DNA of 32,656 bases from Gemmatimonadota bacterium. GTDB taxonomy: Bacteria; Gemmatimonadota; Gemmatimonadetes; Gemmatimonadales; GWC2-71-9. The DNA lies in NCBI GenBank assembly GCA_003223395.1, contig QHUZ01000044.1:1-32656 (forward strand). The letters run 5' to 3'. The position numbers and the translations under genes are program-made. Shown piece after piece: positions 7,804 through 15,185 of this stretch (the stretch's first letter is position 1; every line of letters starts with the position of its first letter). A model generated the notes under the pieces. That model ran no database searches. It was not told where the DNA came from and saw only the letters and a list, made by a program, of their open reading frames with translations.

Positions 7804-9294
7804 ATGCGGAGCTTCGTCCTGAGAACCGCAACGATCGCGGGCGCGATCGTCGTCGCGGCATGCGTCGAGTACGCACCGATCACTCCGACTGCAGAAATGG
7901 CCACGCAAGCTCCAACAGCCGGCAGCCCAACGCTTCAAGTCGTCGCCACACCCGCAGACGCGAAATCCTACGTCATCAACTTCACTGGCTCGCAGCTCCC
8001 GGCAGATCTCGCGGCGCAGCTGAGTGCCGCGGGCGGAACCGTGACCAGGACGGTCGACCAGATTGGCGTCGCCGTGGCCGCGTCGAGTGACCCGAGATTC
8101 GCCGCGCGCGCGGCGAAGATCAATGGGGTCGCGGACGTGACGGAAGACATCGACGTACAGTGGGTCGCGCCGGAACGGATCGTCGATGCAGGCGATTTTG
8201 ACCCCGCCGCAAGCTTCGGCGCGACGGAGGCCTTCCGGCAGATCCAATGGGCACCTGACGCGATCTCGGCCCCGGCGGCCTGGGATCTCGGCGCGCGGGG
8301 AGCAGGTGCGCGCGTGGCAATCGTGGACGGCGGCATCCACAGCACTCACCAAGACATTGCGCCGAACCTCGATGTCGCGCACTCACGGTCGTTTGTCACG
8401 GGCCGGGCTTTCAACTTCGATCAAGCGCGTGACACGCTGGGCGTCTGCCGCCTGAACGACACGTTCTGGCACGGCACCCACGTGGCAGGAATCGTCGGCG
8501 CTCCCGGTCAGGGCCTCGGGACGGTCGGAATCGCGCCGAGTGCCACCCTGATCGGCGTAAAGGTGCTGCATTGCGGGAGCGGCTCGTTCGCGAGCGTCAT
8601 CGCGGGAATCGTGTATGCCGCCACCCCGATTGCCGAAGGCGGAGCCGGCGCGGACGTCATCAACATGAGCCTCGGGGCGCTGTTCCCGCGGCAAGGCGTC
8701 GGGGCCGCAAAACTTGCCGTCGCGCTCGGCAAGGCGACCACGTACGCCTACCAGCGGGGCGTCACCGTGATCGCGGCTCTCGGGAATAACGCCGCCGATC
8801 TCGATCACACCGCCAACCTGATTTTTGTCCCGGCGATGTCGCCGCATGTGATCGCCGTGTCGGCGACCGGTCCCATGGGATGGGCACTCGGCGTCAACAA
8901 CTTCGATCGGCCGGCGTCGTACACGAACTTTGGTCAGTCGGCGGTCACGTTCGCGGGACCGGGTGGCGACTTTGTGTTGCCAGGCGAGGCCCCTTGCACG
9001 AAGCCTCTGAATCCCAGCGGCTCTCTCACACGCCCGTGCTGGGTGTTCGACCTCGTTCTCGCGCCGCAGCGCGGGGCCGGGAGCGCCATAAACTCGTACG
9101 CATGGGCCGCAGGCACGAGCATGGCAACGCCGGCGGTATCGGGCGTCGCCGCATTGATCATTGGAAAGTTTGGCCGCATCGGACCGGCCGCAGTCGAGCG
9201 GCGTCTGCGTCAGTCAGCGGACGATCTCGGCAAGCCTGGTAACGACGATTTCTACGGTGGTGGTCGCGTCAACGCGCTCAGAGCGGTTCAGTAA
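7804..9294 (+). CDS. Subtilisin-like S8 serine protease lipoprotein
   Basis: The 496-residue protein begins with a lipoprotein signal ending in IVVAAC. A propeptide-like inhibitor I9 domain follows (SYVINFTGSQLPADLAAQL, around residues 57-120), then an S8 catalytic domain. The Asp-His-Ser triad is visible: Asp175 in VAIVDGGIHS, His223 in HGTHVAGIVG and Ser439 in GTSMATPAVSG. The oxyanion Asn is probably in VIAALGNNAADLD. The protein ends soon after the catalytic domain, with no C-terminal repeat or sorting domain. The start has AGGAG 7 nt upstream. It is transcribed divergently from the MFS gene and is followed by a strong hairpin. The substrate is unknown; nutritional or surface-protein processing is likely for the family. 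Confidence 0.93.
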   Translation: MRSFVLRTATIAGAIVVAACVEYAPITPTAEMATQAPTAGSPTLQVVATPADAKSYVINFTGSQLPADLAAQLSAAGGTVTRTVDQIGVAVAASSDPRFAARAAKINGVADVTEDIDVQWVAPERIVDAGDFDPAASFGATEAFRQIQWAPDAISAPAAWDLGARGAGARVAIVDGGIHSTHQDIAPNLDVAHSRSFVTGRAFNFDQARDTLGVCRLNDTFWHGTHVAGIVGAPGQGLGTVGIAPSATLIGVKVLHCGSGSFASVIAGIVYAATPIAEGGAGADVINMSLGALFPRQGVGAAKLAVALGKATTYAYQRGVTVIAALGNNAADLDHTANLIFVPAMSPHVIAVSATGPMGWALGVNNFDRPASYTNFGQSAVTFAGPGGDFVLPGEAPCTKPLNPSGSLTRPCWVFDLVLAPQRGAGSAINSYAWAAGTSMATPAVSGVAALIIGKFGRIGPAAVERRLRQSADDLGKPGNDDFYGGGRVNALRAVQ

Positions 9295-9314
9295 CGCCCC
9301 GACGCGACGAGAGA

Positions 9315-9346
9315 CAACCGGGCCCGCCGAGTGGCGGGCCCGGTTG
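9315..9346. terminator. Perfect 14-bp hairpin between convergent genes
   Basis: CAACCGGGCCCGCC (9315-9328) and GGCGGGCCCGGTTG (9333-9346) pair perfectly around a GAGT tetraloop. The hairpin lies between the stops of the subtilase gene and the EamA gene. It lacks a T-tract on either strand, so it may act as a bidirectional transcript end or 3' stabiliser rather than a classical intrinsic terminator. Confidence 0.65.
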
Positions 9347-9349
9347 CAT

Positions 9350-10210
9350 TCAGGCCGCAATCGATTCGCGCGGCGCCTGTCGCACGTCGAGCAGGATGCG
9401 GCCCGCCGTCGCGCCGAGGATGAGCGCGCCGCCCGCCAGCGTCGCGGGGCCGGGTGTCTCACCATGCACCAGCCAGGCCCAGATCGGATTCAGCACCGGC
9501 TCGATAAGAAGGAAGAGCCCGACCTCGAGCGCCCGCACCCGCGGCACGGCGCGCGCCAGAAAGAGGTACGGGATACCGAGCTGGCACACGCCCAGAAAGA
9601 CCACGACGGCCCAATCGACCGGCCGTCCGGTGACGAGTGGCTGTGCCATGACGAGTGCGATCGTCCCGGCAGTCAGATTACCCGCCACCGCGGCGGCGGC
9701 GACGGACTGGCCGCGCGCCGCCAGCCAGCGATAGCCCATCACCGTGAAGGCCCACGTCACCGCGCAGATCGCCGCGAGCACGTTGCCGAGGACAGGATTC
9801 GGCGCCGTCGCCGAGGGCCGATCGTGACCGAGCAGAAACAGCCCCAGCCCCACACCCATGACCGCCATCTGGCCGATGTCGCGCCGCGTGGCGTGCTCAC
9901 CCAGCAGCACGGGCGCGAGCAGCAGAATGAAGAGCGGGCTCGTGGACTGCAGGAAGATGGCGCTGGCCGCTGTCGTGTGCTTGTTCGCCTGCACATACAG
10001 CAGCGTCGTCGCGGCGTACGAGACGCCGACCACGACGGTGCGCCAGCTCCACCCCCGCCGCGCTTCGGGAAGCAGCGCGAGGATGGTGAGCATCGCGAGC
10101 GCCGCGCGGAACGCCGCGAGCTGCCACGCCCCGAAGCTGCAGAACTTGATGGCCGCGCCCCCGCTCGAGAACAGAACGGCTGCGACAATGATTTTCGATC
10201 GGGGACTCAT
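9350..10210 (-). CDS. EamA/DMT-family transporter
   Basis: The 286-residue membrane protein has about ten hydrophobic segments arranged as two EamA repeats. The first half includes FSSGGAAIKFCSFGAWQLAA and LLYVQANKHTTAASAIFLQS. The second includes LAAICAVTWAFTVMGYRWLA and LEVGLFLLIEPVLNPIWAWL, with the usual EP before the ninth segment. Drug/metabolite transporters of this type export amino acids or other small metabolites across the inner membrane; the substrate is not evident. The start is set at MSPRSKIIV because AGGTG lies just upstream, and TATATTC lies 20 nt upstream. It is convergent with the subtilase gene. Confidence 0.9.
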   Translation of the reverse strand: MSPRSKIIVAAVLFSSGGAAIKFCSFGAWQLAAFRAALAMLTILALLPEARRGWSWRTVVVGVSYAATTLLYVQANKHTTAASAIFLQSTSPLFILLLAPVLLGEHATRRDIGQMAVMGVGLGLFLLGHDRPSATAPNPVLGNVLAAICAVTWAFTVMGYRWLAARGQSVAAAAVAGNLTAGTIALVMAQPLVTGRPVDWAVVVFLGVCQLGIPYLFLARAVPRVRALEVGLFLLIEPVLNPIWAWLVHGETPGPATLAGGALILGATAGRILLDVRQAPRESIAA

Positions 10211-10230
10211 GGCACCTCGCCGGGAGCGAG

Positions 10231-10237
10231 GAATATA
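10231..10237 (-). promoter_or_regulatory. TATATTC box before the EamA gene
   Basis: The minus strand reads TATATTC 20 nt before the EamA ATG, followed by an AGGTG Shine-Dalgarno site. It matches the boxes before the MFS and kinase genes. The promoter role is inferred. Confidence 0.35.
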
Positions 10238-10253
10238 GGCTAGCTTGGTGCCG

Positions 10254-10646
10254 ATGAGGGTTTGTGTCGCCACCGCACTCGCCGTGATACTGGTCGCCTG
10301 TTCCCACGGCGTACGCGAGTCACCCGAGCTCGCTCCGAGTCACGATGCCGATTTCCTCACGGCGGCGAATTTCGTCGAGGTCAAGGGGGGCACGTTGTAC
10401 GACGCCGTTCAGCAACTACGCCCGGCGTGGATTCTGCGCACGCGGCAGAACCCGGTACTGCCAGCTCAGACCAACGTGATTATCTACATGGATGGAGCGC
10501 GCTACGGAGCGGGGATCGACGGCCTGCGCACGCTCGCGCTCAGCGCGATTGCAACAGCGCGGTACTTCTCTCCCCTCGAGGCGACGGCGCGTTTTGGTCC
10601 GGGCCACCCCCTCGGCGCCATCGAAGTGATCACCCAACCCCACTAG
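10254..10646 (+). CDS. Small lipoprotein with minimal TonB-plug-like domain
   Basis: The 130-residue protein starts with MRVCVATALAVILVACSHG, a lipoprotein signal with the box LVAC. The rest resembles the TonB-receptor plug fold: GTLYDAVQQLRPAWI, NVIIYMDGARYGAG, LRTLALSAIATARYFSPLEA and a closing TARFGPGHPLGAIEVIT. The YMDG / RFG / G-I-x-V-x-T order matches the end of plug domains, but no beta-barrel follows. A second copy of the same family is encoded at 14761-15165. Its function is unknown. As a secreted stand-alone plug-like protein it might bind a surface partner. It precedes the ArsC-like gene by 5 nt, so the two are probably cotranscribed. Confidence 0.75.
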   Translation: MRVCVATALAVILVACSHGVRESPELAPSHDADFLTAANFVEVKGGTLYDAVQQLRPAWILRTRQNPVLPAQTNVIIYMDGARYGAGIDGLRTLALSAIATARYFSPLEATARFGPGHPLGAIEVITQPH

Positions 10647-10651
10647 CAGCC

Positions 10652-11008
10652 GTGGAAGTCCAGGTCTTCGGTGTGCGCAAGAGCGCGGACACGCGCGCAG
10701 CGTTGCGGTTTTTCGCCGAGCGGCGCATCAAGGTCCATTTCGTCGATCTGCACGAGCGTGCCGCGTCGGTCGGCGAGCTGCGGCGCTTCGCGCAGAAGTT
10801 CGGCATCACCGCGCTCCTCGACCGGGAATCGCGCCGGTTCGGGGAGCTGGGGCTGCGCTCGGCGATGCTGAGTGAAGAGCGTTGGCTGGAAAAACTCTCG
10901 CTCGAGCCATTGCTGCTGCACATGCCGCTGGTGCGCAACCAGCAGCAGCTCACGATCGGCGCCGCGGAGGAAACCTGGAAAACGTGGTACGCCACTGCGA
11001 AATCCTAG
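10652..11008 (+). CDS. ArsC/Spx-fold thioredoxin-like protein without catalytic Cys
   Basis: The 118-residue protein has the beta-alpha-beta opening of ArsC/Spx proteins (VEVQVFGVRKSADTRAALRF) and a matching middle (KVHFVDLHERAASVGELRRF, then FGITALLDRE). It ends with LVRNQQQLTIGAAEETWKTW, where the ArsC family has LIRRP...GFDE. The catalytic Cys after the first strand (KNCDT in arsenate reductases) is replaced by Ser-Ala, and no Cys occurs elsewhere in the chain. Arsenate reduction by the usual mechanism is therefore not expected, and a binding or regulatory role is more likely. The GTG start is chosen as the first codon leading directly into strand 1. It overlaps the next gene by 25 nt. Confidence 0.8.
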   Translation: MEVQVFGVRKSADTRAALRFFAERRIKVHFVDLHERAASVGELRRFAQKFGITALLDRESRRFGELGLRSAMLSEERWLEKLSLEPLLLHMPLVRNQQQLTIGAAEETWKTWYATAKS

Positions 11009-12072
11009 CGCTCGTCCTGTGTACCGCGTGTGCGACCGCAAGCAAGCCCCGCGTGACGACTGACGACCTGCAATTCGTCGATTCGCTCTTCTCGGCCTAC
11101 AGCGGGTCCACGGTGCCGGGCGCGAGCGTCGTGGTGATCGCGGACGGGCGCGTCGTACTGCGACGCGCCTACGGGATGGCGGACCTCGAGCGTCGCATCG
11201 CCGCTACGCCGGAGACCGATTACCGCCTCGCGTCCGTCTCGAAACAGTTCACCGCCATGGCCGTGATGCTGCTCGCCCGGGACGGCAAGCTCCGTTACGA
11301 CCAGCCGGTGCGGGACTTCCTGCCCGAGCTGCCCGGCGCCGCGCAGCCGGTGACGGTCCGCCACCTGCTGAACCACACGTCGGGCCTCGTGGACTACGAG
11401 GACCTGGTTCCCGAATCGCGCACCGCGCAGCTCGACGATCGGGATGTGGTCGGCCTGCTCGCGGCAAAGGATTCGGTGTACTTCCCGGCGGGAACCCAGT
11501 ATCGCTACAGCAACTCCGGATATGTGCTGCTCGGCCTGATCGTGGCACGCGTGTCGGGGCTGTCGTTCCCGGAGTTCCTGCGCACGCGAATCTTCCAACC
11601 GCTCGGCATGAGCGCGACCGTGGCCCACGTGGAGGGCTCGGACACGGTGTCGCGCCGGGCCTATGGGTACTCACCGCGCGGCGGGATGTTCGTTCAGACG
11701 GACCAAAGTGTCACAAGCGCCACGCTGGGCGATGGCGGGATCTACACGAACGTGGACGACATGCAGCGGTGGGATCAGGCGCTCTATCCGGGGGCCACCG
11801 CGCTCGTCGATGCGGCGACTTTGGATCTGGCGGCGACGCCGCCCCAACTGCCCGCGGGGGCGGGGGCGACCACGGAATACGGGTTCGGCTGGTTCGTCGA
11901 TACCTATCGGGGCGAAAAACGCTGGCGCCATACCGGCGAGACCAGTGGGTTCCGGAATGCGATCCAACGGTTCCCGCGCCGCCGTCTGACGGTCATCGTG
12001 CTGACCAATCGCTCCAGCGGCGAACCAGGCGCGATCGCCGAGCGCATCGCCGACCGGTTGTTGTTTCGCTAG
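10984..12072 (+). CDS. Serine beta-lactamase-like hydrolase (class C / D-Ala-D-Ala peptidase fold)
   Basis: The 362-residue protein carries the three motifs of the beta-lactamase-like serine hydrolases. These are SxxK as SVSK (Ser84-Lys87), YxN as YSN (175-177) and HTG (316-318) in place of KTG. Other family strings are VRHLLNHTSGL and FRTRIFQPLGM-like FLRTRIFQPLGM. The family includes esterases, D-aminopeptidases and peptidoglycan enzymes; true beta-lactamase activity is not implied. The N-terminus (VRHCEILALVLCTACATASK) looks like a lipoprotein signal with an atypical box. The GTG at 10984 has GGAGG 13 nt upstream and overlaps the preceding gene. The stop shares CTAG with the convergent regulator gene. 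Confidence 0.87.
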   Translation: MVRHCEILALVLCTACATASKPRVTTDDLQFVDSLFSAYSGSTVPGASVVVIADGRVVLRRAYGMADLERRIAATPETDYRLASVSKQFTAMAVMLLARDGKLRYDQPVRDFLPELPGAAQPVTVRHLLNHTSGLVDYEDLVPESRTAQLDDRDVVGLLAAKDSVYFPAGTQYRYSNSGYVLLGLIVARVSGLSFPEFLRTRIFQPLGMSATVAHVEGSDTVSRRAYGYSPRGGMFVQTDQSVTSATLGDGGIYTNVDDMQRWDQALYPGATALVDAATLDLAATPPQLPAGAGATTEYGFGWFVDTYRGEKRWRHTGETSGFRNAIQRFPRRRLTVIVLTNRSSGEPGAIAERIADRLLFR

Positions 12073-12761
12073 CGCTCGATCCGATACCCGAAGGTCCGGA
12101 CGGTAACGATGTGGCGGGGATGGGCGGGATCGCGCTCCAGCTTGCGCCGCAACATGGCCACGTGCGTGTCCACAGTCCGGCTCATCACGTCCTCGGCGTA
12201 GCCCCACACCTCGCGCAGCAGCTCGAGACGGCTCGCCACGCGCCCGCCGCGTTTGAGCAGTGCGGCGAGCAGCGCGTATTCCTTGGGCCGCAGCTCCGCC
12301 GGCCGGCCGGCTCGCCGCACCTGGTGGCGCGCGAAGTCCACCGTGACGTCGCCGAAGCCGTGCAGCGACGGGTCCCCGGCGTCCTCGCGCCTGATCCACT
12401 CGAGAAAATCGGCTGCACGCTTGACCGTCCCGATGATGCGCTCGTCGTCGAACGGCTTCAGGAGATAATCGAACGCCTGGATCTCGAACGCGTGTACCGC
12501 GTGCTCTTCGAACGCGGTGACGAACACGATCGCCGGCGGCCGCGCTTCGTTCACCGCCGCCGCGACCGCGAAACCGTCGAGGTCGGGCATCTGAATGTCC
12601 AGGAACACGAGATCCGGCGGCGGCGTCGTGCGCCGCAGCAGCTCCACGGCGTCGCGACCGCTCGAGCACTCCTCGATGTGCGTGACGCTGCTGATCTGCT
12701 GCAGCACGCCGCGCAGCCTGCGCCGCGCCGGCGCTTCGTCGTCAACGATGATCGCGCGCAT
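12069..12761 (-). CDS. Hybrid response regulator: LytT/AlgR-type receiver with PhoB-type winged helix
   Basis: The 230-residue regulator has a receiver domain with acidic pair Asp7-Asp8, phosphoacceptor Asp55 (FLDIQMPD), Thr82 and Lys102 (LLKPFDDE). The strings EAPARRRLRGVL and FEIQAFDYLLKPF are those of LytT/AlgR-type receivers, which normally carry a LytTR DNA-binding domain. Here residues 135-229 are instead an OmpR/PhoB winged helix (RPKEYALLAALLKRGGRV, SRTVDTHVAMLRRKLE, TVRTFGYRIE). The gene overlaps the upstream kinase gene by 20 nt, so the two are translationally coupled and presumably partners. It probably acts as a phosphorylation-dependent transcription factor; targets are unknown. 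The stop shares CTAG with the convergent hydrolase gene. Confidence 0.93.
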   Translation of the reverse strand: MRAIIVDDEAPARRRLRGVLQQISSVTHIEECSSGRDAVELLRRTTPPPDLVFLDIQMPDLDGFAVAAAVNEARPPAIVFVTAFEEHAVHAFEIQAFDYLLKPFDDERIIGTVKRAADFLEWIRREDAGDPSLHGFGDVTVDFARHQVRRAGRPAELRPKEYALLAALLKRGGRVASRLELLREVWGYAEDVMSRTVDTHVAMLRRKLERDPAHPRHIVTVRTFGYRIER

Positions 12762-13794
12762 GATCGGAGTAGGGAATGTCGATCACGGCCAGGGCGCCGC
12801 CGGGGGCCGGGGCGGGGGCGTTGGTCAGCTCGAAGCGATGACCCGGACCGTACAGCTCCTGCAGACGGGCCCGTGTGTTGGCGAGTCCCAATCCTCCGCC
12901 GCTGGAGCTGCCGTTGAGGCCCGGCCCGTTGTCACGCACCTCGAGATGCAGGCGGTCACCCTCCCGGACCGCGGCGATCGAAATCTCCGCGACGTTGCCG
13001 TTGGGGACGACGCCGTGTCTGATCGCGTTCTCCACAAGCGGCTGCAGGAGCAAGGTCGGGACGACGGCGGATGCGGCCCGGGGATCGACGCGAAATGTCA
13101 CGCGCAGACGATCGCCGAATCGCGCTTCCTGGATGGCGACGTAATGGTCCAGCAACTCGAGTTCCTCCTCGAGTGTGACGAGCGGACCCCGTTCCCGGTT
13201 AAAGGATTGCCGCAGCAGCTCCGACAGGCGCGCGATCATCCGGTTCGCCTGCTTGGGATCCTCGAGGACGAATGCCGAAATGGTGTGCAACGTGTTGAAG
13301 AGGAAATGCGGCTGGAGCTGTCCCACGAGCGCATCGAGCCGCGCCTGTACGAGCTGCGTCTCGAGTCGAGCGGTGCGCCAGGCGTAATACAGCCCGGCGA
13401 CCATCGCGTAGACGAGCACATTGAACGTCCACCAGATCCCGATGCCGTCCAGCACGCCCGTGAGGAACGTATGCGGTGTGCGCCACAAACCGAGCGCCCA
13501 TTTCAGGCCGCCCTCGAAGCCGGCGCAGGCGACCGCGGTGATCAGCGCCATGGGAATGTGGGCGGCGATGACCACCGCCGGCCGGCGAATTCGGATGGCC
13601 CATGCGGCAAACGCGCATGCCGGCGCCGTAAACAGCGCCCAGCTCCACCACCCCGTGAGCTGCCAGGCGAGGATCCAGCTCCAGGATCGTGGGTCGGCGC
13701 TGCCCACCGTCTGGAAGTGCATCTGGATCGCGAACAGCAGCGCGACCGCGGTCCAGGCACCCCAGATGATCAGTGCACGCTTCACGAGCTTCAT
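12742..13794 (-). CDS. LytS/YehU-type sensor histidine kinase
   Basis: The 350-residue membrane kinase has about four hydrophobic segments in residues 7-135 and a short coiled region (ARLETQLVQARLDAL). A His_kinase (PF06580) domain follows, with phosphoacceptor His163 in LQPHFLFNTLHTI. The ATPase domain shows the N-box LLQPLVENAIRHG and G-boxes VRDNGPGL and GGGLGLANTRARL. Kinases of this family usually pair with LytTR regulators. This one is fused by overlap to a regulator with a PhoB-type output domain. No extracellular sensor domain is large enough to suggest a ligand, so it may sense within the membrane. The ATG follows a perfect GTAGCATGCTAC palindrome by 1 nt. Confidence 0.93.
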   Translation of the reverse strand: MKLVKRALIIWGAWTAVALLFAIQMHFQTVGSADPRSWSWILAWQLTGWWSWALFTAPACAFAAWAIRIRRPAVVIAAHIPMALITAVACAGFEGGLKWALGLWRTPHTFLTGVLDGIGIWWTFNVLVYAMVAGLYYAWRTARLETQLVQARLDALVGQLQPHFLFNTLHTISAFVLEDPKQANRMIARLSELLRQSFNRERGPLVTLEEELELLDHYVAIQEARFGDRLRVTFRVDPRAASAVVPTLLLQPLVENAIRHGVVPNGNVAEISIAAVREGDRLHLEVRDNGPGLNGSSSGGGLGLANTRARLQELYGPGHRFELTNAPAPAPGGALAVIDIPYSDHARDHR

Positions 13795-13795
13795 T

Positions 13796-13807
13796 GTAGC
13801 ATGCTAC
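13796..13807. promoter_or_regulatory. Palindrome GTAGCATGCTAC abutting the kinase start
   Basis: This is a perfect 12-bp palindrome ending 1 nt before the kinase ATG. It could be an operator or part of a very short leader. Only the symmetry is directly visible. Confidence 0.35.
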
Positions 13808-13849
13808 GAAACCGGTGACGGGCCCGTAGGCACGTGGTGGTCAGAATCG

Positions 13850-13862
13850 TGTGAACTTCACA
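13850..13862. promoter_or_regulatory. Operator-like inverted repeat TGTGAACTTCACA
   Basis: A 13-bp palindrome with TGTGA/TCACA half-sites and a 3-nt centre lies in the divergent region between the kinase gene and the SnoaL-like gene. The half-sites resemble CRP/FNR-type boxes, but the spacing is shorter than CRP's 6 nt. The remainder of 13795-13930 shows no other clear element apart from the GGAGGT site at 13919. Confidence 0.35.
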
Positions 13863-13930
13863 AGGCCGTAACGCCGCGCCTCTACGCTGGTTCCCGCCGC
13901 GCCATCAGATTGTCCGCGGGAGGTCACACC

Positions 13931-14764
13931 ATGCGACTACCGCTGCTCGGTTTCATCGTACTCGTCGCTGCCGGCGACCGGTCCTCCGATCGTGACGCAT
14001 TGCTCGCCGCCGACCGTTCGCTCTCCGACAAGACCGCTGCGCGGGGCATGGTGCAGGGGTTTCTGCCGAGCATGACCGAGGGCGCCGCATATCTGTATCC
14101 GGGCGCGCCCCTGCTGCGCGGCACCGCGCGAATTCGCACGTTTCTCGAGACCGCCGACTCGCTCGGGAAACAGACGTGGGCGCCCGCGTTTGCGGACGTC
14201 TCAGCCGACGGCCGGTTCGGCTACACCTACGGCTGGACGCACGCCGCTGGGACACGCGGCAAGTACCTCGCGTGCTGGCAAAAAGCCGGGAGCAGCTGGC
14301 GACTCGTCGCCTATGCCAGCACGACAACGGTGCCGGTCGCGGACTCGGTTGCGCCACGCGGTCCCGGTGGTGAACTCGGTGCGCAGGTGCGGGGCCGCGC
14401 TGATCCGCACGAGCTGCTGCAGGCGGACTCCGCATTCGCCGCGCTGTCGGTGACGAGCGGGGCAAAGACCGCGTTCCTCGCGTTCGCGACCGAGGATGCG
14501 ATCTCGTTCGGGGGCGGAGCGCAAATGACGCAGGGGCGGCAGGCGATTGGCGCGGGGTTCGACGGCTTTCCGGCCGGCGCAGTGCTCGAATGGTGGCCGG
14601 TGGCGGCGGAGATCGCGGCGTCCGGAGATCTCGGCTGCACCGTGGGCGAGGCGAAAATCACCAGCCTCAACCACTACAGCAAATACCTCACAATTTGGCG
14701 GCGCCAGCCCGACGGCAGCTGGAAATTCGTGGCCGATGGAGGGAATCTCCGGCCGGCGCCCTAG
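13931..14764 (+). CDS. Exported protein with two SnoaL/DUF4440-like (NTF2-fold) domains
   Basis: The 277-residue protein starts with a probable signal sequence (MRLPLLGFIVLVAAGDRSSD) and has GGAGGT 6 nt before the ATG. Two similar halves follow, each of the DUF4440/SnoaL type. The first is DALLAADRSLSDKTAARGMV...GAPLLRGTARIRTFL...YGWTHAAG...KYLACWQKAGSSW. The second is HELLQADSAFAALSVTSGAKTA...GGAQMTQGRQAIGAGF...YLTIWRRQPDGSWKFVADGG. NTF2-fold domains bind small hydrophobic ligands or act in ketosteroid-isomerase-like chemistry, but DUF4440 proteins are mostly uncharacterised. The gene is transcribed away from the LytS-type kinase gene and may be a target of that system, which is inference. 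Confidence 0.78.
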   Translation: MRLPLLGFIVLVAAGDRSSDRDALLAADRSLSDKTAARGMVQGFLPSMTEGAAYLYPGAPLLRGTARIRTFLETADSLGKQTWAPAFADVSADGRFGYTYGWTHAAGTRGKYLACWQKAGSSWRLVAYASTTTVPVADSVAPRGPGGELGAQVRGRADPHELLQADSAFAALSVTSGAKTAFLAFATEDAISFGGGAQMTQGRQAIGAGFDGFPAGAVLEWWPVAAEIAASGDLGCTVGEAKITSLNHYSKYLTIWRRQPDGSWKFVADGGNLRPAP

Positions 14765-15165
14765 TGCTTCAGCGTCACCACGATTCCCGGACCGCTGCTG
14801 GGTCCAAAGCGCGCGCCGACTTCGGTCATGCTCATGTACTTGAGCGAATAGATGAGCTCCGCCGGGATCGTCCTGAGAAACTCGATGTCGCCCTTGTCCC
14901 GCTCGTCCATGTAGACGTGGATCTCTGCCATCCGGGCATCCGAGCCCGGCTGGGGCATCAGTACCATCTCGCGCGCTCGCCCCAGCCACCTCGGCCGCAG
15001 CAATCGGACGACGTCGAATGCGTTTCCGACGCTCGGCCGTGCGCGCTCGATCTCGTCCTGTGTGATCAGCGTGCTGCTGCTCTTTGGCTTGGACTGTGCC
15101 GGCGCCGCTGATGCTACGAGCGCCATCGCGCACAACGGCACCAACGCACGAACGATCGTCAACAT
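14761..15165 (-). CDS. Small secreted protein with minimal TonB-plug-like domain (paralogue)
   Basis: The 134-residue protein has a cleavable signal peptide (LCAMALVASAAPAQS) and GGAGGGA just before the ATG. Its C-terminal 85 residues align with those of the lipoprotein at 10254-10646. Shared features are the D-V-x-x-LRP-x-W motif, (I/V)-x-YMD, LRT, a Tyr-Ser segment, ARFGP and a closing V-T. The family resembles a TonB-receptor plug without the barrel. It lies 20 nt downstream of the ABC exporter gene on the same strand, so the two are probably cotranscribed. Its function is unknown. Its 3' end shares CTAG with the convergent SnoaL-like gene. Confidence 0.72.
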   Translation of the reverse strand: MLTIVRALVPLCAMALVASAAPAQSKPKSSSTLITQDEIERARPSVGNAFDVVRLLRPRWLGRAREMVLMPQPGSDARMAEIHVYMDERDKGDIEFLRTIPAELIYSLKYMSMTEVGARFGPSSGPGIVVTLKH

Positions 15166-15185
15166 GGCTCCCTCCGTGGACCGCG

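Noticed and set aside
9315-9346. Calling this a classical rho-independent terminator
   Set aside because: The stem is perfect, but there is no T-tract on either side, so only a generic terminator/stabiliser call is justified.
13421-13930. Extending the SnoaL-like gene upstream to the first possible start
   Set aside because: The extension is antisense to the kinase gene. The ATG at 13931 has GGAGGT at ideal spacing and a signal sequence.
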